From Euryodendron excelsum (taxonomy: Eukaryota > Streptophyta > Magnoliopsida > Ericales > Pentaphylacaceae), in NCBI GenBank assembly GCA_033060915.1, contig CM065383.1, positions 18,466,001 through 18,530,000 of the forward strand: a DNA stretch of 64,000 nucleotides. Direction: 5' to 3'. Made by a program: the position numbers and the translations under genes. The notes under the pieces were generated by a model. It was not told the DNA's origin and did not search any database. It worked only from the letters and a program-made list of their open reading frames with translations. Positions 1-10,178 of this stretch are shown piece after piece. How positions within the stretch are numbered: the stretch's first letter is position 1; each line of letters starts with the position of its first letter.

Positions 1-835
1 GAGCCCCGGATGACTTCAGGGTCATTTCCGATGAGATTTGCCTCCCAGACACTGATTGGGGTATGCATCGGCAGCTGGCAGTTAGCTTATTGCTTCCGAT
101 TTACGCCCCCTTATACATTTTTTGCTGTCAGTCCGTTTACCCCATTGCTAGACATTCTGAGGTTAAGAGGGTAGGGCGAGTCTTTTGTGGGCTATTGGGA
201 CGGGTAGGACCATAGATCTCCCGTTATTTCAGTTTAGGGCCCTCGCGGAGGAGTGCTTGCACCTGCGTGCTCAGGGATCCATCCCTTTCACGGTTCTTTT
301 GACACGAGTGATCGAGACTGCATTCGGGGCCCCTGCTGTTGGATTGCCTCATCTCCCGTAGTCGAAGGAGGCCATTAGTAGATCCACCATCCAGCAGGGA
401 TTGAGATCTCGCAGACTGCAGCAGCAACATGAGCAGTTCCAGCCACAGCCACAATAGTAGCAGGAGCAGCAGGAGCAGCCGGGCCTTGCTAACCCGGACC
501 AGTACGACCCAGATATTCATCAGCATCAGCAGCAACAGCACTTTCAGCCACCGCCGATGCCCGATCCGGCATTACAGATGCTTGAGTAGATGCGGCGAAC
601 CTTAGATATGTTAGTTGCGGGATCAGCACAGCAGTCTGCCAATGTTGCTAGGCTGGAGGCTGCCCATGCAGCTCATTTTGCTACACTTGAGGGCCAGATC
701 TGAGCCCAGTCTGAGCAGATTACTGCACTTCAGGGTCAGACTCGAGGGCAGACCAGGATCATAAAGGAGTAATTCGTTGAGGCCCGGGCCGTTAGATCAG
801 CTGTTGCACCGCCTCCAGATGATGATGGAGATAAT
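1..835 (+). pseudogene. Degenerate extra ORF of an Athila-like Ty3/gypsy retrotransposon
   Basis: No open frame runs through this stretch, but pieces of a protein can be read in two frames. There is an N-terminal part with a Pro-Asp-x-Asp-Trp-Gly pattern near 40-60 and a piece reading IPFTVLLTRVIETAFGAP near 273-330. A Gln-rich run (CAG/CAA-type codons, about 415-545) follows, then a coiled-coil-like tail with repeated Gln and Ala (about 555-830). Stops and at least one frameshift interrupt it. A transposon-protein domain followed by a Gln-rich and coiled-coil tail is typical of the extra ORF between pol and the 3' LTR in Athila-type elements. Its position upstream of the polypurine tract at 2541-2548 agrees. 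The 5' part lies outside the window. The family assignment is inference from layout. Confidence 0.5.
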
Positions 836-2548
836 TAATTAGAGTCTAAAATTGTGATGCCTTTTGTACACACATAGCATATTATTGTATCATGTTTTGT
901 ATATTGTTTTGACATAGTGTATATTGTTTTGATATAGTGGATTATGTTTTGAGTTTTCTTCACTGTATATCATTTATCTTTGTATAACCTTTCTATCTAG
1001 CTCGTATTTTTGGAGTGTTTAGCTACAGGTGTGCTCAGATTTTGGTTTATGTTACTCGCCTGTACCATTTTGATCGGGATTTTGGTATTGTATGGTAGCG
1101 GTATCAGTCTTCATTTCTCTCACGCATCTAATTACATCTCTTATTATGTATGCTTTGCTAGCTTTTGCGATAGATGCGTTGACTCCTCATTTTTTATGCA
1201 CTATAACACTGTTTTTGACGTTAAGACCCAGCTTAGATTGAGATGGACTCGTTATCTTACTTTTGACTCCATGGAAAGTGCTTGATTCATGCATTGGTAG
1301 AAAGTTATACACTTTTCACATGAATTATGTTTTGCAACATATTTTTGTTACTCTACTTTGCATTTTCGTCCATACTTAGTGGAGATTATCACCTTGTGAG
1401 CTTTAGAGCGTTTACCATCTTTTTGAGAGTCTACATTTACTCAAGGATTGATTTTCACCCTCATTTCTCTTGAATAACTTCTTTATGCTTGCATTTGGTT
1501 CATAAGATGAGTTCTGATCTTGACATTGACACTTTTACTCTATGAAATATTATAATTTGGTATCTTCATGTAATTCTAAGTCCATATCCTTCTTGATAGC
1601 CATTATCCTTTTTGATTTCACCATATAACCCATTTAGCATTTCATTTATCACCAACTTCTTCCTCGAAAGATATCATTGAAATTTTTTGTACCTCATAAC
1701 CCTATTTTATACTATGTTGGGGAAACAAAGATATCAAAAAAAAATTCAAATAGAAAGAGAGAAGAAGAAGAAGAGTAAGAGAAAAGAAAAAAAAAAAAAA
1801 AGAGAAGTGGGTATATGATATAAAAAAAAAAAAAAAGAAGAAGAAGTTATGAGAATCATGCAAAATGGCAACGAAGTCAAAGAGAAAGAGTTGTAAAAAT
1901 TGAAAATGTTTATTGTTCGAATCTGTGGGTACATAACAAGGGATGAGTTGGACATAATATCTTTTCATCATCTCATTGACACGTGATGTGTTTTGTACTT
2001 ACCTTTCATCATTCCTACTTTACCTCTTCGCCTTGCAAATCACTTAATCGATCCAAAGATGCTTCATTATAATTTTCATTAGAGTAAAAGTTTTATCTTG
2101 TCAATTCTTTGAATCATCGCGTATCTATAAATATTCTTTCTTGAAGTTATGCCAAAGGCGATACACATTCATGTTTTTCGGTTTTTTGTTTTGGATATGT
2201 TCACTTGTTTTGCCTTGTATATTTACTCTATTATTGAACATATCATTGTGTAAACCATGTGGGTCTTTCATTCTGAGTGTACTCCAGGTGAGGATTGAAT
2301 CAAAACTTTACGGTTTGGAGGTGCATAATTGAGTTCGTTATATGTTGCTTAGCATTGGCTTATCAAGCACACACGCATAAACTTCTCTAGTGTATGAATT
2401 TTTGCATAACTCCTTCATGTGTTTGAGGTTTGAGATGCGTTCATCGATATCTTGAGTGGGTTGTGCATATTCTTTCTTTCATCATGTTTATTTATCTCCT
2501 TTCTATAATATATTTTTGCTAGGGACTAGCAAAAGCTAAGTTGGGGGG
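836..2548 (+). other. Non-coding 3' internal region of the Athila-like element, ending in the PPT
   Basis: About 1.7 kb without a credible ORF, AT-rich, between the degenerate ORF and the LTR. It includes a purine-rich low-complexity stretch at about 1735-1850 (A runs with AAG repeats). The end, GGGACTAGCAAAAGCTAAG followed by TTGGGGGG at 2541-2548, is the conserved pre-LTR phrase and polypurine tract of Athila-type elements, which primes plus-strand DNA synthesis. Several minus-strand ORFs here are only the complement of A/G runs. Confidence 0.6.
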
Positions 2549-4032
2549 TGTTGATTCCACTTTAAAAGTGTAACCTTTGTCCCCTAATTAAGTGTTTGTT
2601 AGCCTCTATATGGGTATTAGAATAGGTTTTTAGCAATAAATTGATTTAAAGGGGTTTTCTATGTGTATTGTGAGTTTTTGGTGATAAAATGGTGAAAATG
2701 GCCTAAAGGGAAGAAGTCCGTCCAGATGGACCGTTCGGACGGTTCCCACCATTCTGACGGTGCGTTCGGACGGATAAATAACCGTTCGGACGGGTAGACC
2801 GTTTGGACGGTGCGTTTAGACGGGCAAATTAGCGTTCAGACGCTACGACGAAGATCGAAGTTCCAAAGTCGATTTTTTCTGTTCAAAGCCATTCCAGAAT
2901 CGTCTTTTCCGATTCTAAGCCATTCTAGAGTCGTCTTTTCCCGTTTAAAGAAATACAGAGCCGAGATTCTGTGTTTGAAGACCGTCCGAACGCCATTCAG
3001 ACGGTCTTAGGACGCACTTCGGATGGTGAGCGCAGATTTTCCCTACAATCCAACAGTCGAAAAAAAAGTGATATTATGTTTTATTTTAGGGTTTCTGCCG
3101 TGGGTAGAGAGGGAGAAGAGGGAAAAAACATGTATTTTGCTTAGATTTGCTTTACATTGTTGTATTTAGGACTTTGGGAAGGGTTTAGATAGATTTATAG
3201 TGTTGTTTAAGTGTAATCTTCCACATTTTCTATAGTTCAATATATTTATACACTTTTGATTTGGAGTCAAGATGTTGTTTCTACACTTTGGAAAGCTTTC
3301 AACCATGGAATCTTCAAGCTAAACTCATTGTTTGGGAACAAATGTGAAGATCTACCAAGGAAGGCATAAAAAATGAAAGGGGAGTCTTTAATATTGTTGA
3401 ATATCTCTTTTGCATCATTTTCTCTAATTATATTGGAATTAATTGTTGTAGAAATCTTAGATCTATAATCATAGTTAGTAACATGTGATTTATTTTTAAG
3501 GAACCCATTAATGGTGATAAAACTTAATTCCAAAATAATTAGAGATCCATAAATTTTCAAAGCTAAACTTTCTGAATCAAAGGTCTTTGGACGGTTCTTG
3601 ATTTGAGATAACCCAAACTCCCCTTTTCAAATTCCGTGCTAGAATTGGTAGATTGGAACATTTGAACCCAAACCCCCTTTTTAATCAAGTTAAATCGTTA
3701 CTTGTGCTCATTTGGAATTTCGGTTAAATCAAGAGTTAATTTAGTCATCATTGTGGTTGTTGTAGTAGAATTTTCATAATTGTAAAATTGCTTTAGCTAG
3801 AATCAAGTTGTTGGGTTTAATTTCAATTCAATTGTTTGCCTAGTTATTAGTAAAACAACTCTTTAAACACCAAAAGATTTTTGGTCAAATTCTAGTTACC
3901 ATAGTCATTGATTCCACTCTTGGTTTGCAATTTCAATTGGCATCGGTTTCTAAACTTTACTTGTTTCTATTACTAGATTGGCACAAGTCTCATGGGAGAA
4001 CACGATAGTGGGAGTACTCCCACTTAAACTAC
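2549..4032 (+). mobile_element. 3' LTR of the Athila-like element
   Basis: It begins TGTTGATTCC directly after the purine tract and ends near ACTACA at about 4032, just before an unrelated tandem repeat. The left boundary is firm because PPT and TG are adjacent. The right boundary is a guess, because the matching 5' LTR is not in the window. The LTR contains a cluster of palindromic CCGTTCGGACGG-like motifs at 2715-3010. The length, about 1.5 kb, is normal for Athila LTRs. Confidence 0.6.
2715..3030 (+). repeat. Cluster of CCGTTCGGACGG palindromes inside the LTR
   Basis: The perfect 12-bp palindrome CCGTTCGGACGG and one-base variants recur about ten times (for example near 2729, 2763, 2781 and 2798, then again near 2980-3020). 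Spacers are short. GC content here is much higher than in the flanks. Each copy could form a hairpin. Confidence 0.8.
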
Positions 4033-4039
4033 AAGCATT

Positions 4040-4660
4040 TTCATCACGGTGAGCGTGGAAAGAGCAAGTCACTCAGGCTTAGCCGAGCAGGCATAAAGCG
4101 ACAAAAGCCCTGCTCAGGCTTGGCCGAGTAGGCATAAAGCATCAAGAGTCCTGCTCAGGCTTTGGCTGAGCAGGCAAAGGCTTTATGTTCACTCTACAGT
4201 TTCAAGCGACAAAAGTCCTGTTCAAGCTTGGCCGAGCAGGCAGACTTCAATTTAAAGTGACAAAGCCCTACTCAAGCTTGGCCGAGCAGGCATAAAGCGA
4301 CAAAAGTCATGCTCAGGCTTAGGCTGAGCAGGCAAAGGCTTTATGCTCACTCTACAGTCTCAAACGACAAAGGTCCTGCTCCGGCTTGGCCGAGCAGGCA
4401 GAATCGACAAAAGTCCTACTCAGGCTTAGCTAAGCAGGCAAAGGCATCACGCCCACTACAAATTAAGGGACAAAGTCCTACTCAGGCATGGCCAAACAGG
4501 CATAAAAGCACCAAAGTCCTGCTCAGGGCGATACTGAGCAGGCAGAATCAACAAAAGTCTTGCTTAGGCCTATGCCCGAGTATGCAGACTTCTACAAGCT
4601 AAAGTACCAAAAGTCCTGTTCAAACCTATGTCGAGTAGGCAGACTTCAATAGGCAACAGC
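4040..4660 (+). repeat. Irregular tandem array with core GCCGAGCAGGCA
   Basis: About a dozen degenerate copies of the phrase CAAAAGTCCTGCTCAGG followed by CTTGGCCGAGCAGGCA. Spacing is about 42 bp in the first copies (cores near 4084, 4126 and 4168) and about 66 bp or irregular later. The ORF at 4309-4602 is only a translation of the array. Similar GAGCA/GACCATG words reappear at 8100-8220 in the downstream LTR. Tat-lineage (Retand-like) elements are known to carry amplified tandem repeats in the 3' untranslated region, which fits here. Confidence 0.75.
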
Positions 4661-4919
4661 GACCAACGTTTTTGCTAACTACCCACACTTGCCTAATCTC
4701 AACATAGTCCAACGTTTTAGTTAATCTATTGGTTTATTTTGGTATGGGATTCCGTCTATCCATGAACAATAACGAAGCCTACAAATTGAAACAGAAATTC
4801 TAGTAACGGAGGTGAATTAGGCTTTTATTTCCAATAAAAGAAGGGGAGGCAGATTACAAAAGCCAGAGTAGTGTTACAAGACCACAGTCACTACAATGGC
4901 AAAAAAAAAAAAAAAAAAT

Positions 4920-7381
4920 CTACTTGGCCTTAGAAGCCTTGGATTGGGCTGTAGCTTGGGACTGAGCATCCCCCTTTTCTGGGGCCTCGAAAAGGGCTGC
5001 AGCCTTGGGCTGGCCATTACCCTTCTCTAGGGCCTTGGAGGGGGCTACATCTTTGGGTTGGCCATCACCCTTCTTTGGGGCCTTGGAGGGGACTGCAACT
5101 TTGGGCTGGGTGTCACCCTTCTTTGGAACTTTCGACTGAGCGATAGCCTTGGACTGGGTATCATCCTTCTTTGCCCCCTCGTTGTCTTGCGACCTCCCCT
5201 TCAATGCTGCCTGAGAGGTGGCATCATCTTCGACCTCAGGCTTAATCTTGGACAGGTCCAGATTAGGATGAGCCTGAATAACCAGAGATTTGGCAAAAGC
5301 CATTCATATAAATCTTGGCAAAAGCCATCTGGCACTCGGCCCCCTGCATGTACTCCTGCTTAGCCTTTTTCTTGGCTTCCTCTAGCCGAGTAGGAAATAC
5401 TGTAATATGGTCCTGGGCAACGTTCAGGGTAGCCTTCTCTGCTGCCAGTTTTTCCCAACAGGCCTCCTTCTGACCCTTCTCCTTTTCGAGATCCACCCTC
5501 AGCTTCACCTGCTCGCTTTCAAGGGCTTGTGCTCTGCCCTCAGCTTCCTTCACCTTCCCCAAGGTCGTGTTCAGCTCAGCCCGGAGTTGGTCAGCGATCT
5601 TCCTTTCCTCCTTGAAGGCCTTCTCAAATTTCACTGATCGGGGTCCAAGGGTCATTACTCTGGCAGCAACCTGAACAAGAGAAAGCACAACCAGAAAAAC
5701 ATTTAACAGTCTAGAATGGTAACAACAGGGTCAACGAAAATCAAAGCTCTAAGCACAAGTCAATACTCCCTTACCTTCAGCAAGTCCTGGTATGCCTCAT
5801 TAGCCAACATCTATGACGCTAGAGCGACCATCTTGCCGGTATCCGAAGCGGGGATGACGCTTGTGAGCTTCCTTATCGCCTCGCTAGCATTCTCAAAAGT
5901 CGAGGTCGAAGAAGTCGGTGCATCCCCCAGAGGAAGAGCAGTTGATGGGGGCGCCTCACCAGCAACAGTGGCAGGCGCTGGGGGAGGTGGAGGTAGAGCC
6001 TTCTCAACAGGAGGGGTGCCGCCCAACTGAGGAGTGTCATCCTCAAGGACTATTGCTTTTCCCCTGCCCCCTTCTGCAGTGGCTGGGGTAGCAGCCTTCT
6101 GTCCAGATGCCAATTTGAACCGCTTGGCTGGAGTAGGAGGGTCAGCCCCTATGGTCAGCTTGGCCTTCCTCAGGAAACTTCTATTCAGCGCCATCTCCTC
6201 CTCCTCGTCCTCAGGAAGTTCGACCCCCTGATTTGCAACGAGCACATGGCATGAAGCTCAGAGCATGACAGACCACAGTTAAACACAAAACAAAAAGTAC
6301 TCACTCCTTGCTCATTTTGCCTTTAGAGCGTAATCTGTAGGCTTAGGGCCCAACAGGAACATACCCAAATTTTTGACATTCACTAAGGCACAAGCGTCAG
6401 TAATGCCATGCTCAACAGCTCGGTCCACCCTCTCTTTTAACTCCTCATTCAAAATGGGGGCAGCACGGACTAAAAGCAAGCAACCTAAGTCAGTGCTCTA
6501 CAGGCCTACAAATCTAACGATAAAAGAGAAAAACACCAAGGTTGGAGAGTGTAACCTTCCTAGAAGGCCTCCCTCACTCGCGAGGGACTCGAACGAACTT
6601 CTCGTCCACTGGCTCCCAGGGTTGGCTCTCCCAACCTTCGCCATAAATAAAGAAAAACTTATCTTTCCACCCTTTGTGGGACGAGGGCAAGTCTTTTACC
6701 AGTACCATGCCTTTGTTCCTGGCAGAGAAGTACCACCACCCCTTCTCAGGCTCTGACATCTTGTAGCAGTGCAGGAATTCACTCGATGTGAGGCTATCCT
6801 TGCCACCACTACTCGCCTGCCACAACACGATGCATGCCATCAGAATCCTCCACGCGTTTGGCATAAGCTGACCAAGAGCCAGCCCCAAAGTCCCCACAAT
6901 CTCCCTAATAGGGCCAGGGACGGGGAATCTAAGGCCGTTAGCTAAGGTGGCCTCATACACACAGATCTCCCCTCGTCGAGTAGAGTAAGCCCACTCCCCC
7001 TTCTTTGGAATCCTATATCGTAGCGAGAGATGTATCTGGTATTCCTTTCAAATCTTCTTCATCCTCTTCTCCGTCATCACAGAGGACACCCCCCCTCGCC
7101 GCAAAGTTGAATTCTCTCACTCCAGGCACCACCATCGTCCCGGCTCCAGGATTCGTTCCCCCTTCAGAGGCCCCAGAAGGACCCACTGATGCATTATCGA
7201 GGGCCCCAAGCCTAACCCTAATCGGATCCTGATAGGGAGTATTCTCAGAATCCGATGATTGCACCTCTCTCTCATCCATGATTCCTATCAGGTACCCCTT
7301 TCTCCTAGACTTGAACTCTACCCTAGTCAGTTCTCCAACCCACCCAAGCAACTTAGAGATCGCTCTCACACCTTTCAACAA
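4920..7381 (-). pseudogene. Antisense extra gene (aORF) of a Tat-like element, Transposase_28-like domain, spliced and decayed
   Basis: The gene reads on the minus strand from 7381 down to 4920. The first exon has an acidic N-terminus (7381-7030) and, after a frameshift near 7025, a block with GLRFPVPGPIREIVG, QLMPNAWRIL and GWWYFSAR (about 7010-6575). This resembles the Pfam 'putative gypsy type transposon' family. A Pro/Ala-rich linker (6230-5811), a coiled coil rich in Glu/Lys (5670-5330) and four 16-residue KKGDxQPK-type repeats (about 5190-4935) follow. Three introns with proper borders can be seen: 6470 to about 6558, 6228-6304 and 5671-5774. The last ends in a pyrimidine tract plus CAG. 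Nonsense codons (for example at 5811-5813 and 6574-6576) and frameshifts show decay. Its function is unknown. Confidence 0.6.
5671..5774 (-). other. Intron of the antisense transposon gene
   Basis: On the minus strand the exon ends CTGAAG, then GTAAGGGAGT opens the intron. It closes with CTCTTGTTCAG before GTTGCTGCC. The reading frame continues across the junction in phase 0, from the Ala-rich domain into the coiled coil. This is the clearest evidence that the antisense gene was a spliced transcription unit. Confidence 0.65.
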
Positions 7382-7823
7382 TTGCTCAAAACAACCGACT
7401 CAAGAAGACTTGCATAAACGCATAAAGCTATAACAAAAAGACTTACCAAGTCACGCAACAAATCCTTCGGAGCAGTTACGAATCCAGTCAATCGTTTGAA
7501 AATCTTCAAGTATGGCACATGCACAGTGGGAGCTAAAAGGTGTAACCGCCTAGGCTAAAAGCCTCTTTTTTGAAATCAATGGTCCAGATTAGGTCGCCCA
7601 CCCGCAAATCCAATAGCTGACAGTCCATGAGTCACGTCATGTTTTGAAAACCAATGGGCACGCGCTGCGTGGAAAAATGTCAATCGACGCATTTACTCCT
7701 CGCCAACCTTACCATAAATGCGCCTACAGCGCCATAAATGCCTCCCGCCTCTACGAAATGACACCTTTCATCCTAGGAATTTCCTTGACCATGCTTGGGG
7801 AACTCAGAGGAATTGGGGGCTAC

Positions 7824-8713
7824 TGATGGGAACCGACTAGGAATTTTGCTGACCACGCTCCACGCTCGGGATACTCAAAGAAATTGGATGCTACTGATGA
7901 GGACCGATTAGGAATACCCTTAACGGGCTGATTAGGAGTAAGCACATATGGGCTGTTAGATTCAGCTGATGACGTACTGTGCATTACAATGATTGAGGCT
8001 TCAGCACCAAATATGTTGATATCTCAAAGGACACAGATGGGATCGAAAGAAGAAAAAATACCACGAAAGAAAGATCAACCCTAAGAGGTCCAACTGACTA
8101 GAGCCTGACCAAGGAGGTCATGACCAAACAGACCATGGCCGAGCACGACTGAGCAGACCATGACCTAGACCATGACCGCTCACGGCCGAGCGAACCTTGC
8201 CCGAGCAAACCTTGTGGGATGGTGCCGATCATTCGTCCTACTTGCCACGCCAGTAAAAATCATTATTGACAACCCAATCATGATAACTTGCTCCCAACTT
8301 TAGGACTTCACGTGTAGCAGAAGGTAATCACCTCACTTGCTCTGACACACGCCTAAGGGAGCACCACGTTTGGGATTGGACAACCACTCTCCCTACTACT
8401 CTACCACCAGTCAGGATCTCCAATGTCGCGCTGTCACGTGGAGAGACAGTGGTCTCCCACCCTCTCCATGCATGCAACGCCCCTCTAGGGCTACCAGGGT
8501 GCCTGCCATATAAAAGAAAAAATCATCTTCTCCAACAAGGTACGCAAATATAAACCCTCACCAAAACTCTATTAAAATACACCTAGAAACTTAACTACTT
8601 TTGGCATCGAAGTGCCCTTGACAGACATCATACCGGTGTCCCCTATTCCTTTTCTCTCTCAGATTACCGGAGCTGATCGTTGTCGACTTGAAGACCAACT
8701 TACTGCTTTATCA
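7824..8713 (+). mobile_element. Probable 3' LTR of the Tat-like element
   Basis: The LTR starts TGATGGGAACC directly after the purine tract GGAATTGGGGGCTAC (7809-7823). That phrase is typical of the PPT/LTR junction of Tat-type gypsy elements. A partial duplicate of the junction follows at 7877-7905, so the true start could be 7895. A TATA-like CATATAAAAG lies near 8508. The end is placed at the TCA at 8711-8713, which is tentative because no partner LTR or target duplication is in view. The + orientation is opposite to the gene at 4920-7381, as expected for an antisense accessory ORF. Confidence 0.5.
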
Positions 8714-10178
8714 TGATATAATATTGAACTTTCATATTACACATTAAAATCTCATTTCATGTCATTCTAGCATTATTCATTGATTTGACCAAAGGCCCCT
8801 TTTAAGTTAAGAATCAAAATGATCTAACAAAATATTCACTTCTACTGAGAATATAATGATTAAGTTTAGAAAACCAGCACCAAAGTCCCTTGGCACGTAT
8901 GTGTTTGCCTGCTCTTTTAAATCTATTTGTCTTGACGTGCAACCCCGTCTCCAGGTGCTGTCTGGTAAAACTTAAAATCACACCCTCAAATCATTAATGA
9001 TGAAAATGCTGAAATATTAAGGCAAACGGCGGGCTAGTTTGATCACTACATCAATTACATAAAATTTAATTTTAAACACATTTTCTAGTAAATTTGATAA
9101 ATCCCTATCTGCAATCATTCAAAGCGGTTTTAATTTAAGTCCGAGAGACCTTACTTATTACTTCATGTTGATTAAGTTTAAAGTTTAACTATATGAAAAA
9201 GATTAATCTTCAAATTTTCTACATAACTAATTTAATTTATATATGTATATTCCAGCATTACTAATATTTTTCAGTACTTAATTTTCAATTTTGCCAACAA
9301 GCACCTATAATTTATAACCACATCAATCGAGCACTCTCAATGGATATATTTGAAGTCAAATTCTTTTAACTTAAAACTAAATTTTTTTCAGTGAAAATAA
9401 CTTTTTAACTGATTTTGCATTAGCAAACACACTTAACAAATAAAGCAACGCTAGCATCCATTGGCATCTCTTTTAATACGGTGTTAGTTGTTCCGAATAT
9501 GAATGCCGTACCACCAACGGATCGACAAGCGCCTTCTCCTAATGCACAAGAAATAGGTTTAAGATTGTCAAGACTATGAATTTAGAAAATGTTGGAGGAG
9601 CTTAAAACTAAAGAAATTCTATTATTTTAGATTTTTTTTTATATAAACTTAGAAGAGAATTCATACAAAATTCTTTTCCGTATACAATTTTTTTGTATAA
9701 CTTTTTCTTCTTATGTGACATTACTCGACAATGATGTTTGACAAACCTACTTTTTTTAGGTATCAAATCGTTTTCTTGGAGGTGGGAAATTTTTAAAAGA
9801 CGAGACTTTTAAAACTATATTATTCGCTCACTCACCACTCAGTTCATGTATTTTTCCTGAGATTCCAATGAATAGTCTCAAATTGTTTAAAAAATGAAAT
9901 TATTGACAAAGATTGCTGGTTTGGAGATCACTTACTCATTGCATGATCTTTAAAATAAGAGGAAGAACATTAACAAATTGTATGAGGCAATATTGCTGAT
10001 GAAACTAGCCACAATAAGCTCAGTGACGTCCCTATCTTTATTAGCTCACTTCACACCCAAATCGTTTTTCACATTTTTATATACGGTTCATGAATCTGAC
10101 TCGGTAGTCATCTAAACAGCACGTTATAAGCTCCAGTTTTCTAGCATTCTGGAGAAGAGTACTCTAGACGGAAACTAG
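8714..10178 (+). other. Intergenic and upstream region of the AAE gene
   Basis: AT-rich DNA without a supported gene. The proximal part must contain the promoter of the AAE gene that starts at 10179, but no TATA box stands out. No recognisable transposon domain or RNA gene is seen. Confidence 0.5.

Noticed and set aside
224..541. Minus-strand Leu-rich ORF
   Set aside because: It is the complement of the CAG/CAA-rich part of the degenerate + strand retroelement ORF.
1702..1971. Phe/Ser-rich minus-strand ORFs
   Set aside because: They translate A/G homopolymer-like tracts and show no conserved motif.
4309..4602. Ser/Arg/Gln-rich ORF
   Set aside because: It only translates the GAGCAGGCA tandem array.
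4040..4660. CRISPR-like array
   Set aside because: Copies are irregular, spacers are not unique and equal in length, and the context is a plant retrotransposon.
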